Below are positions 25,382-34,415 of a DNA stretch of 56,563 nt, one piece after another. Below the pieces are notes generated by a model. That model was not told the DNA's origin, made no database searches, and worked only from the letters and a program-made list of their open reading frames with translations. Origin of the DNA: Candidatus Hydrogenedentota bacterium (GTDB lineage: Bacteria; Hydrogenedentota; Hydrogenedentia; Hydrogenedentales; SLHB01); NCBI GenBank assembly GCA_020849535.1, contig JADLGB010000072.1, positions 1-56,563 of the forward strand, given 5' to 3'. Within the stretch, counting starts at the first letter, position 1. The number at the start of each line of letters is the position of its first letter. Made by a program: the position numbers and the translations under genes.

Positions 25382-27892
25382 ATGAGAAGTATCCTGGTGA
25401 TGAACGTCGTCGCGATGAGTCTGCGTGCTTCCTTCGCGCAGGCCGAACCGTCGCCTTCAGAGATGGCGGAGCTGCGAGAGTGGGTGAACGCGAAGTTTGG
25501 GAACGCGGCGCCCGCCGAGCCCGCGGGCAGTCTCAGTGTCATCACTCACTACGACGTCGTCTGGAGAAACTGCCGCGTCGATCGCCCGCTCACCCTGGGC
25601 ACAAGCGAATACCGGCGCGGGCTCTTCACCCACGCCCCCAGCGATGTGCGGGTGACTCTCCCCGGTCCCGGCAAGGAATTCTCCGCACTCGTTGGCGTCG
25701 ACACAAACAGCCAGACGCGCGGCGGCCAGGGTAGCGTCGTCTTCACCGTAGCAGCCGGTGATCGCCAGGAGGCCTTCAAATCGCCGGTACTGCGGGAAGG
25801 CATGGCGGGGGTGCCGGTCACTGTCGATCTCGGTGGCGCAAGCGACCTAAACCTTCGCGTCAACGACGCGGGCGACGGGATCAGTTGCGACCAGGCGATA
25901 TGGGTCGATGCCAAGGTTACTCTCGAAGATGGACGCGTGATTTGGCTGGGCGATTTGCCGATTGCGGATGGACAGGATGGAGCCGCGTACACGACGGAGC
26001 AGCCCTTCTCTTTCACGTATGGCGACAAGACCTTCGCCGATCTTCTCCCAGGTCTCACCAAGGAATCGGCGGTCACGTCAGTAGATGGGGCCCGCAGGCA
26101 ACATGACCTGCGCTATCGCGACGCCGAGACTGGACTTGAGGTCCGGTGCATTGCCGTCGAGTATCTCGATTTCCCCACCGTCGAGTGGACGCTCTACTTC
26201 AGAAACACGGGAGACAAAGACACACCGATCCTCTCCGAAATTCAAGCATTGGACACCCAGTTCAACCGGCTTGCCGATGACGTCTATGCACGCTTCGCAC
26301 GGCCTGGCGAATTCACGTTGCACCACCATACCGGAAGCATCTGCGCGCCGAACGACTATGAACCTCACGCGACTGCGCTGAAGCCCACGGAAACCAAGCA
26401 GCTCGCGTCGGTGGGTGGACGCGGCAGCAACGGTGAGTTCCCTTACTTCAACATCGAATGGCCCGGTGAAGGCGTCATCGCCGTGGTGGGGTGGCCCGGT
26501 CAGTGGCGTGCGGCGTTCACGCGCGATGGGGGCACGGGAGTGCGTGTAACGGCGGGACAAGAGCTGACACACTTCACGCTGCACCCCGGCGAGGAAGTGC
26601 GCACGCCGCTTGTCGTGCTTCAGTTCTGGAAAGGCGACCGCGTGGACGCACAGAACACGTGGCGGCGGTGGATGATCGCGCACAACGTTCCGCGTCCCGA
26701 TGGCCGAATCCGCCCCATGCACCTCGCGGGCTGCTCCTCACATTTCTTCGGCGAGATGGTCACCGCCGACGAGGCCTGTCAGTTTCAGTTCATCGACCGC
26801 TACGTTGAAGAACGCATTTCGCTCGACTACTGGTGGATGGATGCGGGCTGGTACATCAACGCGACCGGCTGGCCCAACACCGGCACCTGGGAAGTCGACA
26901 CGAAACGCTTTCCGCGCGGTCTACGGGCGATCACCGATCACGCGCATGCCAAGGGCATCCAGTCGATCGTGTGGTTTGAACCCGAGCGCGTGACGCCCGG
27001 CACATGGCTTTACGAGACCCACCCCGATTGGCTGCTCGGCACGGATGGCGGACAGAAGCTTCTCGACTTGGGCAATCCGGAGGCCTGGAAGTGTCTGGTC
27101 GATCATGTGGACAAGCTCCTGACGGAGCAGGGCATCGACCTGTACCGTCAGGATTTCAACATGGATCCGCTCGACTATTGGCGCAACAACGACGCGCCCG
27201 ACCGCCAAGGCATCACCGAGATTCGCCACATCACCGGCTACCTCGCGTACTGGGATGAACTGCTGCGGCGGCGTCCTGGCCTCCGTATCGACACCTGTGC
27301 CAGCGGCGGCCGCCGCAACGATCTCGAAACGCTCCGGCGCTCCGTCCCACTCTGGCGCAGCGACTACATCATGGAACCCATCGGCACGCAGGGCTGCACC
27401 TACGGCATCTCCTCGTGGATTCCCTTTCACGGCACCGGCGTGAAGGAGGCGGATGCGTATCTCTTCCGCAGCATGATGACGCCGTACCCGAACTGCCTGT
27501 GGGATGCGCGCCGCACCGATTTGAACTACGATGAACTCCGCAGGCTGACCTCGCAATGGAAGCAGGTCGCGCCCAACTATGCGGGTGATTTCTATCCGCT
27601 CACGCCGTATAGCCTCGACCGGAGCGACTGGATCGGGTGGCAATTCGACCGGCCCGAAACCGGCGAAGGCATGGTGCAGGTGTTCCGTCGCGAGGGGAGC
27701 ATCTATCGCTCCGCGGATCTTGCTCTGCGTGGCTTGGACCGCGCGGCGCGCTACACGGTGACCGACCTCGACGCGCCAGACCAGCAGCGCGAAATGACCG
27801 GCAGCGAGTTGATGGACCAGGGCATCCCCGTGGAGATCGCCTCACGCCCCGGCTCCGCGTTGTTCACGTATCTGCGGGCAGGACAGGGATAG
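25382..27892 (+). CDS. NPCBM-GH36-type alpha-galactosidase, tandem copy 2
   Basis: The product has 836 residues; ATG 25382 is preceded by GGAGAGGAG. A signal peptide ending near FAQAE is followed by an NPCBM module (~55-185: EYRRGLFTHAPSDVRVTLPG, CDQAIWVDAKVTLED). The GH36-like sandwich and barrel follow, with YWWMDAGWYINATGWPNTGT, SIVWFEPERVTPGTW, LYRQDFNMDPLDYW (predicted nucleophile Asp591) and CASGGRRNDLETLRR (predicted acid/base Asp647). It is clearly closer to tandem copy 1 than to the copy at 12888. Differences lie in surface loops and in the segment before the acid/base region (WRSDYIMEPIGTQGCTYG against LRSDWYNAPEGQQCLTYG), so the pair may cover two substrates. It is the last gene of its operon; a palindrome cassette follows. 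Confidence 0.88.
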   Translation: MRSILVMNVVAMSLRASFAQAEPSPSEMAELREWVNAKFGNAAPAEPAGSLSVITHYDVVWRNCRVDRPLTLGTSEYRRGLFTHAPSDVRVTLPGPGKEFSALVGVDTNSQTRGGQGSVVFTVAAGDRQEAFKSPVLREGMAGVPVTVDLGGASDLNLRVNDAGDGISCDQAIWVDAKVTLEDGRVIWLGDLPIADGQDGAAYTTEQPFSFTYGDKTFADLLPGLTKESAVTSVDGARRQHDLRYRDAETGLEVRCIAVEYLDFPTVEWTLYFRNTGDKDTPILSEIQALDTQFNRLADDVYARFARPGEFTLHHHTGSICAPNDYEPHATALKPTETKQLASVGGRGSNGEFPYFNIEWPGEGVIAVVGWPGQWRAAFTRDGGTGVRVTAGQELTHFTLHPGEEVRTPLVVLQFWKGDRVDAQNTWRRWMIAHNVPRPDGRIRPMHLAGCSSHFFGEMVTADEACQFQFIDRYVEERISLDYWWMDAGWYINATGWPNTGTWEVDTKRFPRGLRAITDHAHAKGIQSIVWFEPERVTPGTWLYETHPDWLLGTDGGQKLLDLGNPEAWKCLVDHVDKLLTEQGIDLYRQDFNMDPLDYWRNNDAPDRQGITEIRHITGYLAYWDELLRRRPGLRIDTCASGGRRNDLETLRRSVPLWRSDYIMEPIGTQGCTYGISSWIPFHGTGVKEADAYLFRSMMTPYPNCLWDARRTDLNYDELRRLTSQWKQVAPNYAGDFYPLTPYSLDRSDWIGWQFDRPETGEGMVQVFRREGSIYRSADLALRGLDRAARYTVTDLDAPDQQREMTGSELMDQGIPVEIASRPGSALFTYLRAGQG

Positions 27893-27955
27893 CGGCGACT
27901 GACTCATGGATGAGCCAGACAGACACTATTTCAATTGCTCCATGTGTGTACACTC

Positions 27956-28110
27956 TGGAGTGCGGCGGCTTGCCGCTGCTTTTTCTGAGCAGGCTTGCCT
28001 GCGTGTTCACAGCTCCCACACTGCACGCGCGGCAAACGCTACAACAAGCTTTGAGTCTGGACCTGAGAAGTCTTTTCTGAAGAGAAGAAGCGGCAAGCCG
28101 CCGCACTCCA
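27956..28110. repeat. 155-bp palindrome-ended cassette, copy D
   Basis: The arms are TGGAGTGCGGCGGCTTGCCG at the left and CGGCAAGCCGCCGCACTCCA at the right, 20 bases in perfect inverted order. Arm sequence differs from copies A-C, but length is the same and the interior has TTGAGTCTGGACCTGAGAAG, matching TTGGCAGTTGGACTTGAAGA in copy C. Confidence 0.7.
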
Positions 28111-28158
28111 AAGCGCGCCAAGCGCGCGGAGCCCCATCTTCTATCAGGCTGAATCTGA

Positions 28159-31100
28159 TTAAGAGACAACGATGGCCAGTATCTCGCCGCCTTGTAGCTT
28201 TGCGGGCTCGGCCAACGTGACGAGCAAGCGTCCATTTTCGATCTGGTATTTGCAGTCCGCCGCGCGTCCCGCGACAGTCACTGTCACAGCGGCCGGCCGC
28301 GTCGTCGTCGCCAGTGCGAGCGTTTTCACGAAAAGCGTGCCGCGTTTCAGTTCAATCGTCGCCTCCAGGCCGGTGTCGCTTGCGGTCTGTTGGTACGTGC
28401 CCCAGCCTTTGGCGCAGGTGAATGGCGACTTGAAATTCTCGGGCGTGAGGCGCGGCGCGAAGCCGATGTGCCCTTTGGGTCCGTGGTGCTCGAAACCGCA
28501 CGCCGCCAGAAAAACTCCGTAGCTCGCCATCGAGCGCGCGTAGTGATCGCCACACTCGACTTCATTCCACGGGTTGCGCCGCGCTGCGCTGTACCGATCG
28601 TGCACGGCGCGCGTGACCGCCAGACCCTCTTGCACGAGGCCTTCCCAGATCATGTGGCCCGCGGCCTGGTACTCGAACCCATTCATGCACTCATTGAAAT
28701 ATCCCGCGGCCCATTCGACCCCTTTGCCCTTGGCCTTGTCGTAGTTCCAGTCGGCGCGCGGGAACGTGCACATCAGCAGGCCCGCTTCACCGGCCATCGC
28801 ATACCAGCGGCCGGGCTTATTGACCTCGCGATAGGGACCGGCATCGGGCGTGAAGTTGTAGCGCCACAACGAGCGCAGCGCGGATAGCGTCTCCTCCTCC
28901 GGCAGAACGCGGCCGAGTCCTACCTGCCACGCCCAGCTCTGGCCCATCACCTGATCGATCTCGCAGCCGCTGCCGGAGTTGATTGCGTCCAGGTGCTGCG
29001 GGTCAGGCTTGTTGATGAAGTACTCGCCATCGAAAAGCTGCGCGACGATGTTCTGCTGTCCTTTTGTGAAGATGCCCCGGCACTGCTCCGCGAATGCCGT
29101 GTCGCCGATCTCGCGCGCCATTTCCTCGGCGGCACGCAGGGCGGCGATATACAGGCCGCTCAACCACGCCACGGGCCCATACCAGTCCGTGTCCAGCGTA
29201 TTGTGCTGGTTGCTCTCGATCAGACCGTCGCCATCGGCGTCTTTCGCGATCAACCATCCCATCGCGCGCTTGATGGCTGGCCAGTTTGCGCGCAGAAACG
29301 CGTCGTCCACCGACATCTGATGCTCCCGATAAGCCCGCAGGATCGTACCGGCCTGCGCATCAATCGCGGGGATGTCGTTGTGCTCGCCGCGGAAATGGAT
29401 GGCGCCATCCGGCTGCAGCGCCACACCGAAATCCACGCGTTCGCGCGTGTCGCGCTCCAACTCCGGGAAAAGCCGCGCAACGGCGTGCGCGTACTGCCAC
29501 ACGTGGCCGCAGGTGCCCGCGCAACAGCCGACGCCTTCCCATCCGTAGAAGCGACCATCCTTAAAGCGGTGACACGTGGACCTGGCCAGAATCGACGTAT
29601 TCAGAATGGTGCGGTCGAGAAACCAATACGGCAGCGTGGAGTCGTACCAGGTATCGCGCCACAACTTGGTTTCGCTCGACAGGCGGTCGAAGTTGTCGCT
29701 CACGTACTGCGCAACCGCGTTTGCGGACGGGAAGCGCGTGGCGTAGTACCTTCCGCCTGGCAGCTTATCCATCGCGAGATTCGGGAAGTGCCACGCCAAT
29801 ACAAACGTCACAGTTGCGGACTGTCCGGGCTCGAGCGTGAGTGCGCGGCCAATCTCGCCGGTCAGCCTTTCATTCAAGGGCAATGTCGAGTCTGCGGAAA
29901 CAAATTCAGGCGGCTCGCCCAGGAGTCCAATACCCATCGTTCCGAAATCGTGCAATTGCTCCAGGGGACCGGCTTCGGGAATCACATCGCTAAACGTGAT
30001 CTTGCCGACGCCGATATTGCCCCATCCACCAGTTTCGGCGTCGACAATCTCGATCGAGGCTTCTTGGCCCATGAGGCCGCTCACATCAAAGCTCTGCAAC
30101 GTCATCTGATTGTTCGCCTGACCAGTGGCCGAATACACAACCTTCCCGCCGGAGACCAGATTGAGGCAGGTCCTGCCCTGATGGTTGCCGCCGCCAATCC
30201 AGAACGTGATGAGGCGATGCTCGATCGTAAACGCACGGCTCGTCAGCTTTCCGGTCGCGGCATCTCTTCCACCAACTTCCGCCGCGGGCGCACTTGCATG
30301 CGAGTTGACCACGCGCGGGGTGTCGCCGCCCACATCGCCCTGATAGCTCGGAATCGCGGACTTCTCGATCGGCCCCGGGCCAAACGCAGTACCCTCCACC
30401 GTCCAGCCCTCATAGGTCTCCTTGCTCCAATCCTCGAAGACGACGTCCGGCTTGGGCGGCGGCGCGGGCTGGTCGCTTTTCTCCGCGGATGATTCGATAA
30501 ACGTTAGTCCGGTACCGCGCACGGCCTGGTTGCGGCGATTGCCGAAGAGGCCGCGATGGTACAGGCACACCGCATTCTCCAAACGGCCGATCAGTTCGGC
30601 GTCCAGAGTGCCGGTCCCGGTGTTCTTGATGGTGAACTGCATGATCGTGGCCGGCAGACTGGAATCATCAGCATTCAGTGGGACAAAAGGCGAGAAAGCT
30701 TCCAGGGTGACCTCGACCGGCAGCGCCGGGTCGCGGTACTCCACGATGCCGATTGGATACTCGCCTCGGAAACTCACGTCCGCAACACCGGTGTGGTCAA
30801 GCGTGATGATGCGCTCGCCCAGCTTCAGCGCAAAACCCTGCTCAACCGGCGACACGGGATCCAACGGATGCGCATAGTGTTCAGCGCCAGTCGAAACAGG
30901 CTTGTTGAAGATGTCCCAATGCCAGAGCGTGCCATCGCCGCCGAGATAGAGTTGGCCCGCGCACAGGCCCCCAATCGGCATGCCGATGTACTTCAACTCC
31001 TCGCCCCGGTAAACCGTGGGCGTACCGCGCGCAAACAAGGAATCGACCCAGTCCGCGCTCAGTCTCTTGTCGGCGGGCACGAGCCTTTCAAAATCCGCGT

Positions 31101-31251
31101 TCTCGAATGGACCCGCCATCGCGGAGAAACGCGAGGCCAGCAGCGCCAGCGCGCCGCTCCCCGCCGCTTTGAAGAATGTCCGTCGATTGACGCCGCACCC
31201 GCACCCCGCCGAACAGTTGGCGGCAGGCTCGGGAGGAAGATTGTCATTCAT
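28159..31251 (-). CDS. Tat-exported GH116 beta-glycosidase (bile-acid beta-glucosidase/DUF608 family)
   Basis: The product has 1030 residues, starting at ATG 31251 (AAAGGAA upstream). The N-terminus has a Cys-rich stretch (CSAGCGCGVN) and then a Tat motif (RRTFFKAAGSGALALLAS). The GH116 N-terminal domain begins with ELKYIGMPIGGLCAGQLYLG and DGTLWHWDIFN. Inside it, ~280-420 is an inserted segment resembling a jelly-roll carbohydrate-binding module (EDWSKETYEGWTVEGTAFG). The catalytic (alpha/alpha)6 domain has FYGWEGVGCCAGTCGHVW (Glu572, predicted nucleophile), DADGDGLIESNQHNTLD with Asp687 as predicted acid/base, and GFEYQAAGHMIWEGL. Family enzymes cleave beta-glucosides, beta-xylosides or beta-GlcNAc. 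The gene faces the alpha-galactosidase operon tail to tail. It is larger than most members because of the insert. Confidence 0.88.
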   Translation of the reverse strand: MNDNLPPEPAANCSAGCGCGVNRRTFFKAAGSGALALLASRFSAMAGPFENADFERLVPADKRLSADWVDSLFARGTPTVYRGEELKYIGMPIGGLCAGQLYLGGDGTLWHWDIFNKPVSTGAEHYAHPLDPVSPVEQGFALKLGERIITLDHTGVADVSFRGEYPIGIVEYRDPALPVEVTLEAFSPFVPLNADDSSLPATIMQFTIKNTGTGTLDAELIGRLENAVCLYHRGLFGNRRNQAVRGTGLTFIESSAEKSDQPAPPPKPDVVFEDWSKETYEGWTVEGTAFGPGPIEKSAIPSYQGDVGGDTPRVVNSHASAPAAEVGGRDAATGKLTSRAFTIEHRLITFWIGGGNHQGRTCLNLVSGGKVVYSATGQANNQMTLQSFDVSGLMGQEASIEIVDAETGGWGNIGVGKITFSDVIPEAGPLEQLHDFGTMGIGLLGEPPEFVSADSTLPLNERLTGEIGRALTLEPGQSATVTFVLAWHFPNLAMDKLPGGRYYATRFPSANAVAQYVSDNFDRLSSETKLWRDTWYDSTLPYWFLDRTILNTSILARSTCHRFKDGRFYGWEGVGCCAGTCGHVWQYAHAVARLFPELERDTRERVDFGVALQPDGAIHFRGEHNDIPAIDAQAGTILRAYREHQMSVDDAFLRANWPAIKRAMGWLIAKDADGDGLIESNQHNTLDTDWYGPVAWLSGLYIAALRAAEEMAREIGDTAFAEQCRGIFTKGQQNIVAQLFDGEYFINKPDPQHLDAINSGSGCEIDQVMGQSWAWQVGLGRVLPEEETLSALRSLWRYNFTPDAGPYREVNKPGRWYAMAGEAGLLMCTFPRADWNYDKAKGKGVEWAAGYFNECMNGFEYQAAGHMIWEGLVQEGLAVTRAVHDRYSAARRNPWNEVECGDHYARSMASYGVFLAACGFEHHGPKGHIGFAPRLTPENFKSPFTCAKGWGTYQQTASDTGLEATIELKRGTLFVKTLALATTTRPAAVTVTVAGRAADCKYQIENGRLLVTLAEPAKLQGGEILAIVVS

Positions 31252-31335
31252 GCTGCTATTCCTTTCCGCATCACGTCAGACGAAGCGTACGGCGACGTTA
31301 CCTGCGCTTCTCCGGGGGGGCTTTGGAAGCTTTTG

Positions 31336-31797
31336 CTAGGTATCAGTGGGGGGCACGGCCATTTCAGGAGGAGTTTCATTGGTGAGCAGCCAGTACAGGC
31401 CAAGCTGTTGGATTACCGACACAAATTCATTGAAGTCTACCGGTTTGCGCACATAGCTGTTCGCGCCGAGACTGTAGCTTTGGATCAGATCCCTCTCTTC
31501 TCTGGAAGACGTAAGCATCACGATGGGTATGAGCCTAGTCGCCGGGTTGGCGCGCACCTGCCGCAACACGCCGAGTCCGTCCACTTTAGGCATCTTGAGA
31601 TCGAGCAAGACAACGGCAGGCGTTTGGGGTGGACCTTTCTCGCTGAAGGGTCCTCTTCCGAAGAGGAAATTGAGCGCCTCCTCACCGTCCCGGGCAATGG
31701 CGACTTCGTTCGTGATCTTGCTCAGTTCCAGGGCGCGAAGTGTCAACTCGATGTCGTCGGCATTGTCCTCGACCAGTAAGATTATCTTCTCCGCCAT
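31336..31797 (-). CDS. response regulator, single receiver domain (Rcp1-like)
   Basis: The product has 153 residues; the start at 31797 has AAAGGAAGG upstream, whereas an in-frame upstream ATG has none. The receiver fold is complete: Asp11 with Glu10 in the acidic pocket (LLVEDNADDIELTLRAL), phospho-acceptor Asp66 (VVLLDLKMPKVDG), the conserved Thr/Ser (IVMLTSS) and Lys in YVRKPVDF. There is no output domain, and the loop after beta2 is longer than in CheY, as in Rcp1-type regulators that pair with multi-PAS kinases. The gene lies 62 bp downstream of a histidine kinase gene on the same strand and is its likely partner. It may pass phosphate on or act by protein contact. Confidence 0.93.
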   Translation of the reverse strand: MAEKIILLVEDNADDIELTLRALELSKITNEVAIARDGEEALNFLFGRGPFSEKGPPQTPAVVLLDLKMPKVDGLGVLRQVRANPATRLIPIVMLTSSREERDLIQSYSLGANSYVRKPVDFNEFVSVIQQLGLYWLLTNETPPEMAVPPTDT

Positions 31798-31859
31798 GCC
31801 GCCTTCCTTTCGCGCCACTTCCCGGCGGGTATGCGCGCCGGGCCAACTCATGTCCCTGA

Positions 31860-34415
31860 CTATTGTACAGTAAAGTAGAAGGTCGCGCCCTGTTCCTCCT
31901 GGCCCTCGGCGCGCACGTACCCCCGATGGCGTTGGATGATGCGCTGCACCGTGGCGAGGCCGATGCCGCTTCCTGGGAATTCCTCGGCGGAGTGAAGTCG
32001 CTGGAATGCACCAAAGAGCTGGCTGGCATACTGCATGTCGAATCCGGCGCCATTATCGCGAACGAAGTACTCGAGGCTGCCCTCGTGACTGGTCACCCCG
32101 ACTTCGATCTTCGCTTCCGCGCGTTTGGACGTGAATTTCCAGGCATTGGCCATGAGGTTCTCAAGCGCAATCCGAAGGTAGCGGCTATCGCCCGTGACTA
32201 CCAACCCAGGGGTGATCGCAAACTCGACCTTGCGCTGTGGATCACGCGCCGAAAGTTCACCGGCGATTTCCTGCGCGAGACCAGAGAGATTGACCTCTTC
32301 CATTCGCAATTCGCCTCGTGTGACACGGGAAAGACTGAGAATGTCGTCGATCAAGCGCGCCATTTGCTGGGCGGAAGCCCTGACTCGATTCAGATAGTGC
32401 ATCCCCTTCTCGTTCAGTTGCCCCGAGCAGTCATCCAGAAGCGCATGGCTGAAACCGTCGATGCTCCGCAGAGGGGCGCGCAAGTCGTGAGAGACGGAGT
32501 AGGCAAAAGCTTCGAGTTCCTTGTTCACAGCCTCGAGCTGTGCCGTCCGCATCTTGACGCGCTCATCGAGGTCTCGATTGAGCTTGCGCACTTCTTCCTC
32601 AGCGCGCTTGCGATCGGTGATATCCCGGGAAACGGACATTACGCTCACAACTCTTCCCTCGCGGTCGAATTCCGGAAAGACGTGGACGTCGTACCAGGAT
32701 TCGCCGCTGTCCGGTTTCAGCCAAGGGAGATCGACGGACGTGGGAGCACCGGTCTCGAACACTTTGCGAAGGACGCGCTGAAGGATCGCTGCGCTGGGCT
32801 CGGGCAGCGGCGAGCGCTCCAATGGTGACGTGGCAAGCAGCTCCTGTCGGGGAATCTGGGCAACCTCGAGGTACACGGGATTGACATACGTGCGCCGGAA
32901 GGTGCGGTCATACCGGGCGATAATGTCCTGGGAGTTTTCGACTAGAGTCCTGAATACCTGCTGGGCCTCGTGAATCGCTTGCTCCGCACGTCTGCGCTCC
33001 GTAATGTCGCGTCCATAGATATTCACATAGCCATTCTCAATGATCGGAGCGAACGTCATCGCGAAAAGGCGCGCCCCGCAGATCATCTCCTCTTCTTTCA
33101 GCGTGTCGGAGTTGAGCGCTTCCAGGACTGAGGCACACAATTGCCCCGGCAATCGCTCGCCCACAGAGCAGCCCCAGAGTCGCAACAACTGCTGGCTCGC
33201 CCGGTTCGCATAGAGCAGGACACCCTCCCCAGAGGCACGCAATACGGGGTTTGGGTTCTCGGCCGGGAACTTGGCCAGTGCCTGGATCTCAGCTTCCGCG
33301 CGCTTACGCTCGGTTATGTCCACAAAGGAGACAATAACCTGGACGATTTCCCCTGAATCGTCGAGTTCCGGCTCGGCATTGACGAGCATCCACGCAACGG
33401 AGTCCCGGGCCGGCCTGCTGACTCCAACCACGTAACCCTGGAGCGGCCGTCGAGTAGAGAGCACCAGGCTTGCCGGGTATCTGTCAACGGGCATGACGGA
33501 GCCGTCCTCCTGCACAAAATGCCAATCAGGATCGATGAGGGATTTGCCCAGGAGCTGGTCTATTGAAAGCCCGAGCAATTCTTCCGCCAGTAGGTTTGCA
33601 GTCAGAATATGTCCTTCTCTGTCATGAAGAACAATGGCTGTTTGTACTTTCCTGATGAGAGAACGGTACTTTTCTTCACTGGCGCTCAGTTCCGCGTCGC
33701 GCTCCGCGAGTACGTCCAACATGGAGTTGAACTCTCGTGCCATGAAGGCCGCCTCGTCATCTCCTGCAAGCGTCGAGCGCGCCTGGCGATTACCGGAACG
33801 GACCGCGTCGATGGTTTCCTGAACCGCGTACAGGCGCCGGGTGATCCGGCGGCCCATGAACCAGGCAATCACCGAGCCGATGACAATCGCCGCGAAAGCA
33901 TAGTAAACCCCGCTTCTGGTGACCTTGGCAAGCTTGTGCTCCGCCGCCTCCTGTCCCAGGCCGACGCGCACCCAGCCGACATGGCGCTCGGCGATTAGTG
34001 CTGGCGCCGCGATGTCCACCAGAGTGGGTGACCTGCTGAGCACTGTCTGGCGCACGTCCCGGGGGAGGTCGAGTACAAAGCGCCCCAATTTGGATGCGTC
34101 CGTGTCGGCAAGGACGTGTCCATCCGCGTCCGTCAGAACTACGAAGAGCACCCCTGGATATCCACGCTGAATATCTACGATCTCCTGTAGCCCGGAAATG
34201 TCATTTGAGGCAATCCATCCCGCCGCGGATGTGGCGAGGGCCTGGGAAAGAGCGGTTGCCTGCTCGACTTGGCGGTCAAGAAGAAAGGCGCGCTGGCGAG
34301 ACGTCAGATCGACGATGAACAGCGTCATCATGACGGCATGCACAGTGGCCACTCCGAGAATCAGGCGGCCACGGAGCGTCCCGAACAAGAAATGAGAAAG
34401 CGCTCGTAACATCAT
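31860..34415 (-). CDS. membrane-bound multi-PAS sensor histidine kinase
   Basis: The product has 851 residues. Its ATG (34415) overlaps the stop of the upstream PhnD-like gene, so translation is probably coupled. Domains: a membrane span (~17-37), a periplasmic sensor (~38-170, LYRx-like QRGYPGVLFVVLTDADGHVL), a second span (~171-188), and HAMP (~189-240). Three PAS domains follow (~247-370, ~375-475, ~485-605, each ending in DITERKRAE or similar), then a coiled coil. HisKA carries His643 (SVSHDLRAPLRS). HATPase_c has the N box around Asn757 (ALENLMANAWKF), DNGAGFD (787-793) and GSGIGLA (815-821). All catalytic boxes are intact. With the lipoprotein before it and the receiver after it, it forms a three-gene signalling unit. 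Confidence 0.93.
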   Translation of the reverse strand: MMLRALSHFLFGTLRGRLILGVATVHAVMMTLFIVDLTSRQRAFLLDRQVEQATALSQALATSAAGWIASNDISGLQEIVDIQRGYPGVLFVVLTDADGHVLADTDASKLGRFVLDLPRDVRQTVLSRSPTLVDIAAPALIAERHVGWVRVGLGQEAAEHKLAKVTRSGVYYAFAAIVIGSVIAWFMGRRITRRLYAVQETIDAVRSGNRQARSTLAGDDEAAFMAREFNSMLDVLAERDAELSASEEKYRSLIRKVQTAIVLHDREGHILTANLLAEELLGLSIDQLLGKSLIDPDWHFVQEDGSVMPVDRYPASLVLSTRRPLQGYVVGVSRPARDSVAWMLVNAEPELDDSGEIVQVIVSFVDITERKRAEAEIQALAKFPAENPNPVLRASGEGVLLYANRASQQLLRLWGCSVGERLPGQLCASVLEALNSDTLKEEEMICGARLFAMTFAPIIENGYVNIYGRDITERRRAEQAIHEAQQVFRTLVENSQDIIARYDRTFRRTYVNPVYLEVAQIPRQELLATSPLERSPLPEPSAAILQRVLRKVFETGAPTSVDLPWLKPDSGESWYDVHVFPEFDREGRVVSVMSVSRDITDRKRAEEEVRKLNRDLDERVKMRTAQLEAVNKELEAFAYSVSHDLRAPLRSIDGFSHALLDDCSGQLNEKGMHYLNRVRASAQQMARLIDDILSLSRVTRGELRMEEVNLSGLAQEIAGELSARDPQRKVEFAITPGLVVTGDSRYLRIALENLMANAWKFTSKRAEAKIEVGVTSHEGSLEYFVRDNGAGFDMQYASQLFGAFQRLHSAEEFPGSGIGLATVQRIIQRHRGYVRAEGQEEQGATFYFTVQ

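Noticed and set aside
28993..30492. 499-codon open frame on the plus strand
   Set aside because: It is the antisense of the GH116 gene, whose motifs and signal peptide are clear; the translation shows no family features.
30556..31779. 407-codon plus-strand frame across the GH116 start and response regulator
   Set aside because: It crosses two well-supported minus-strand genes and their spacer; no protein-like motif.
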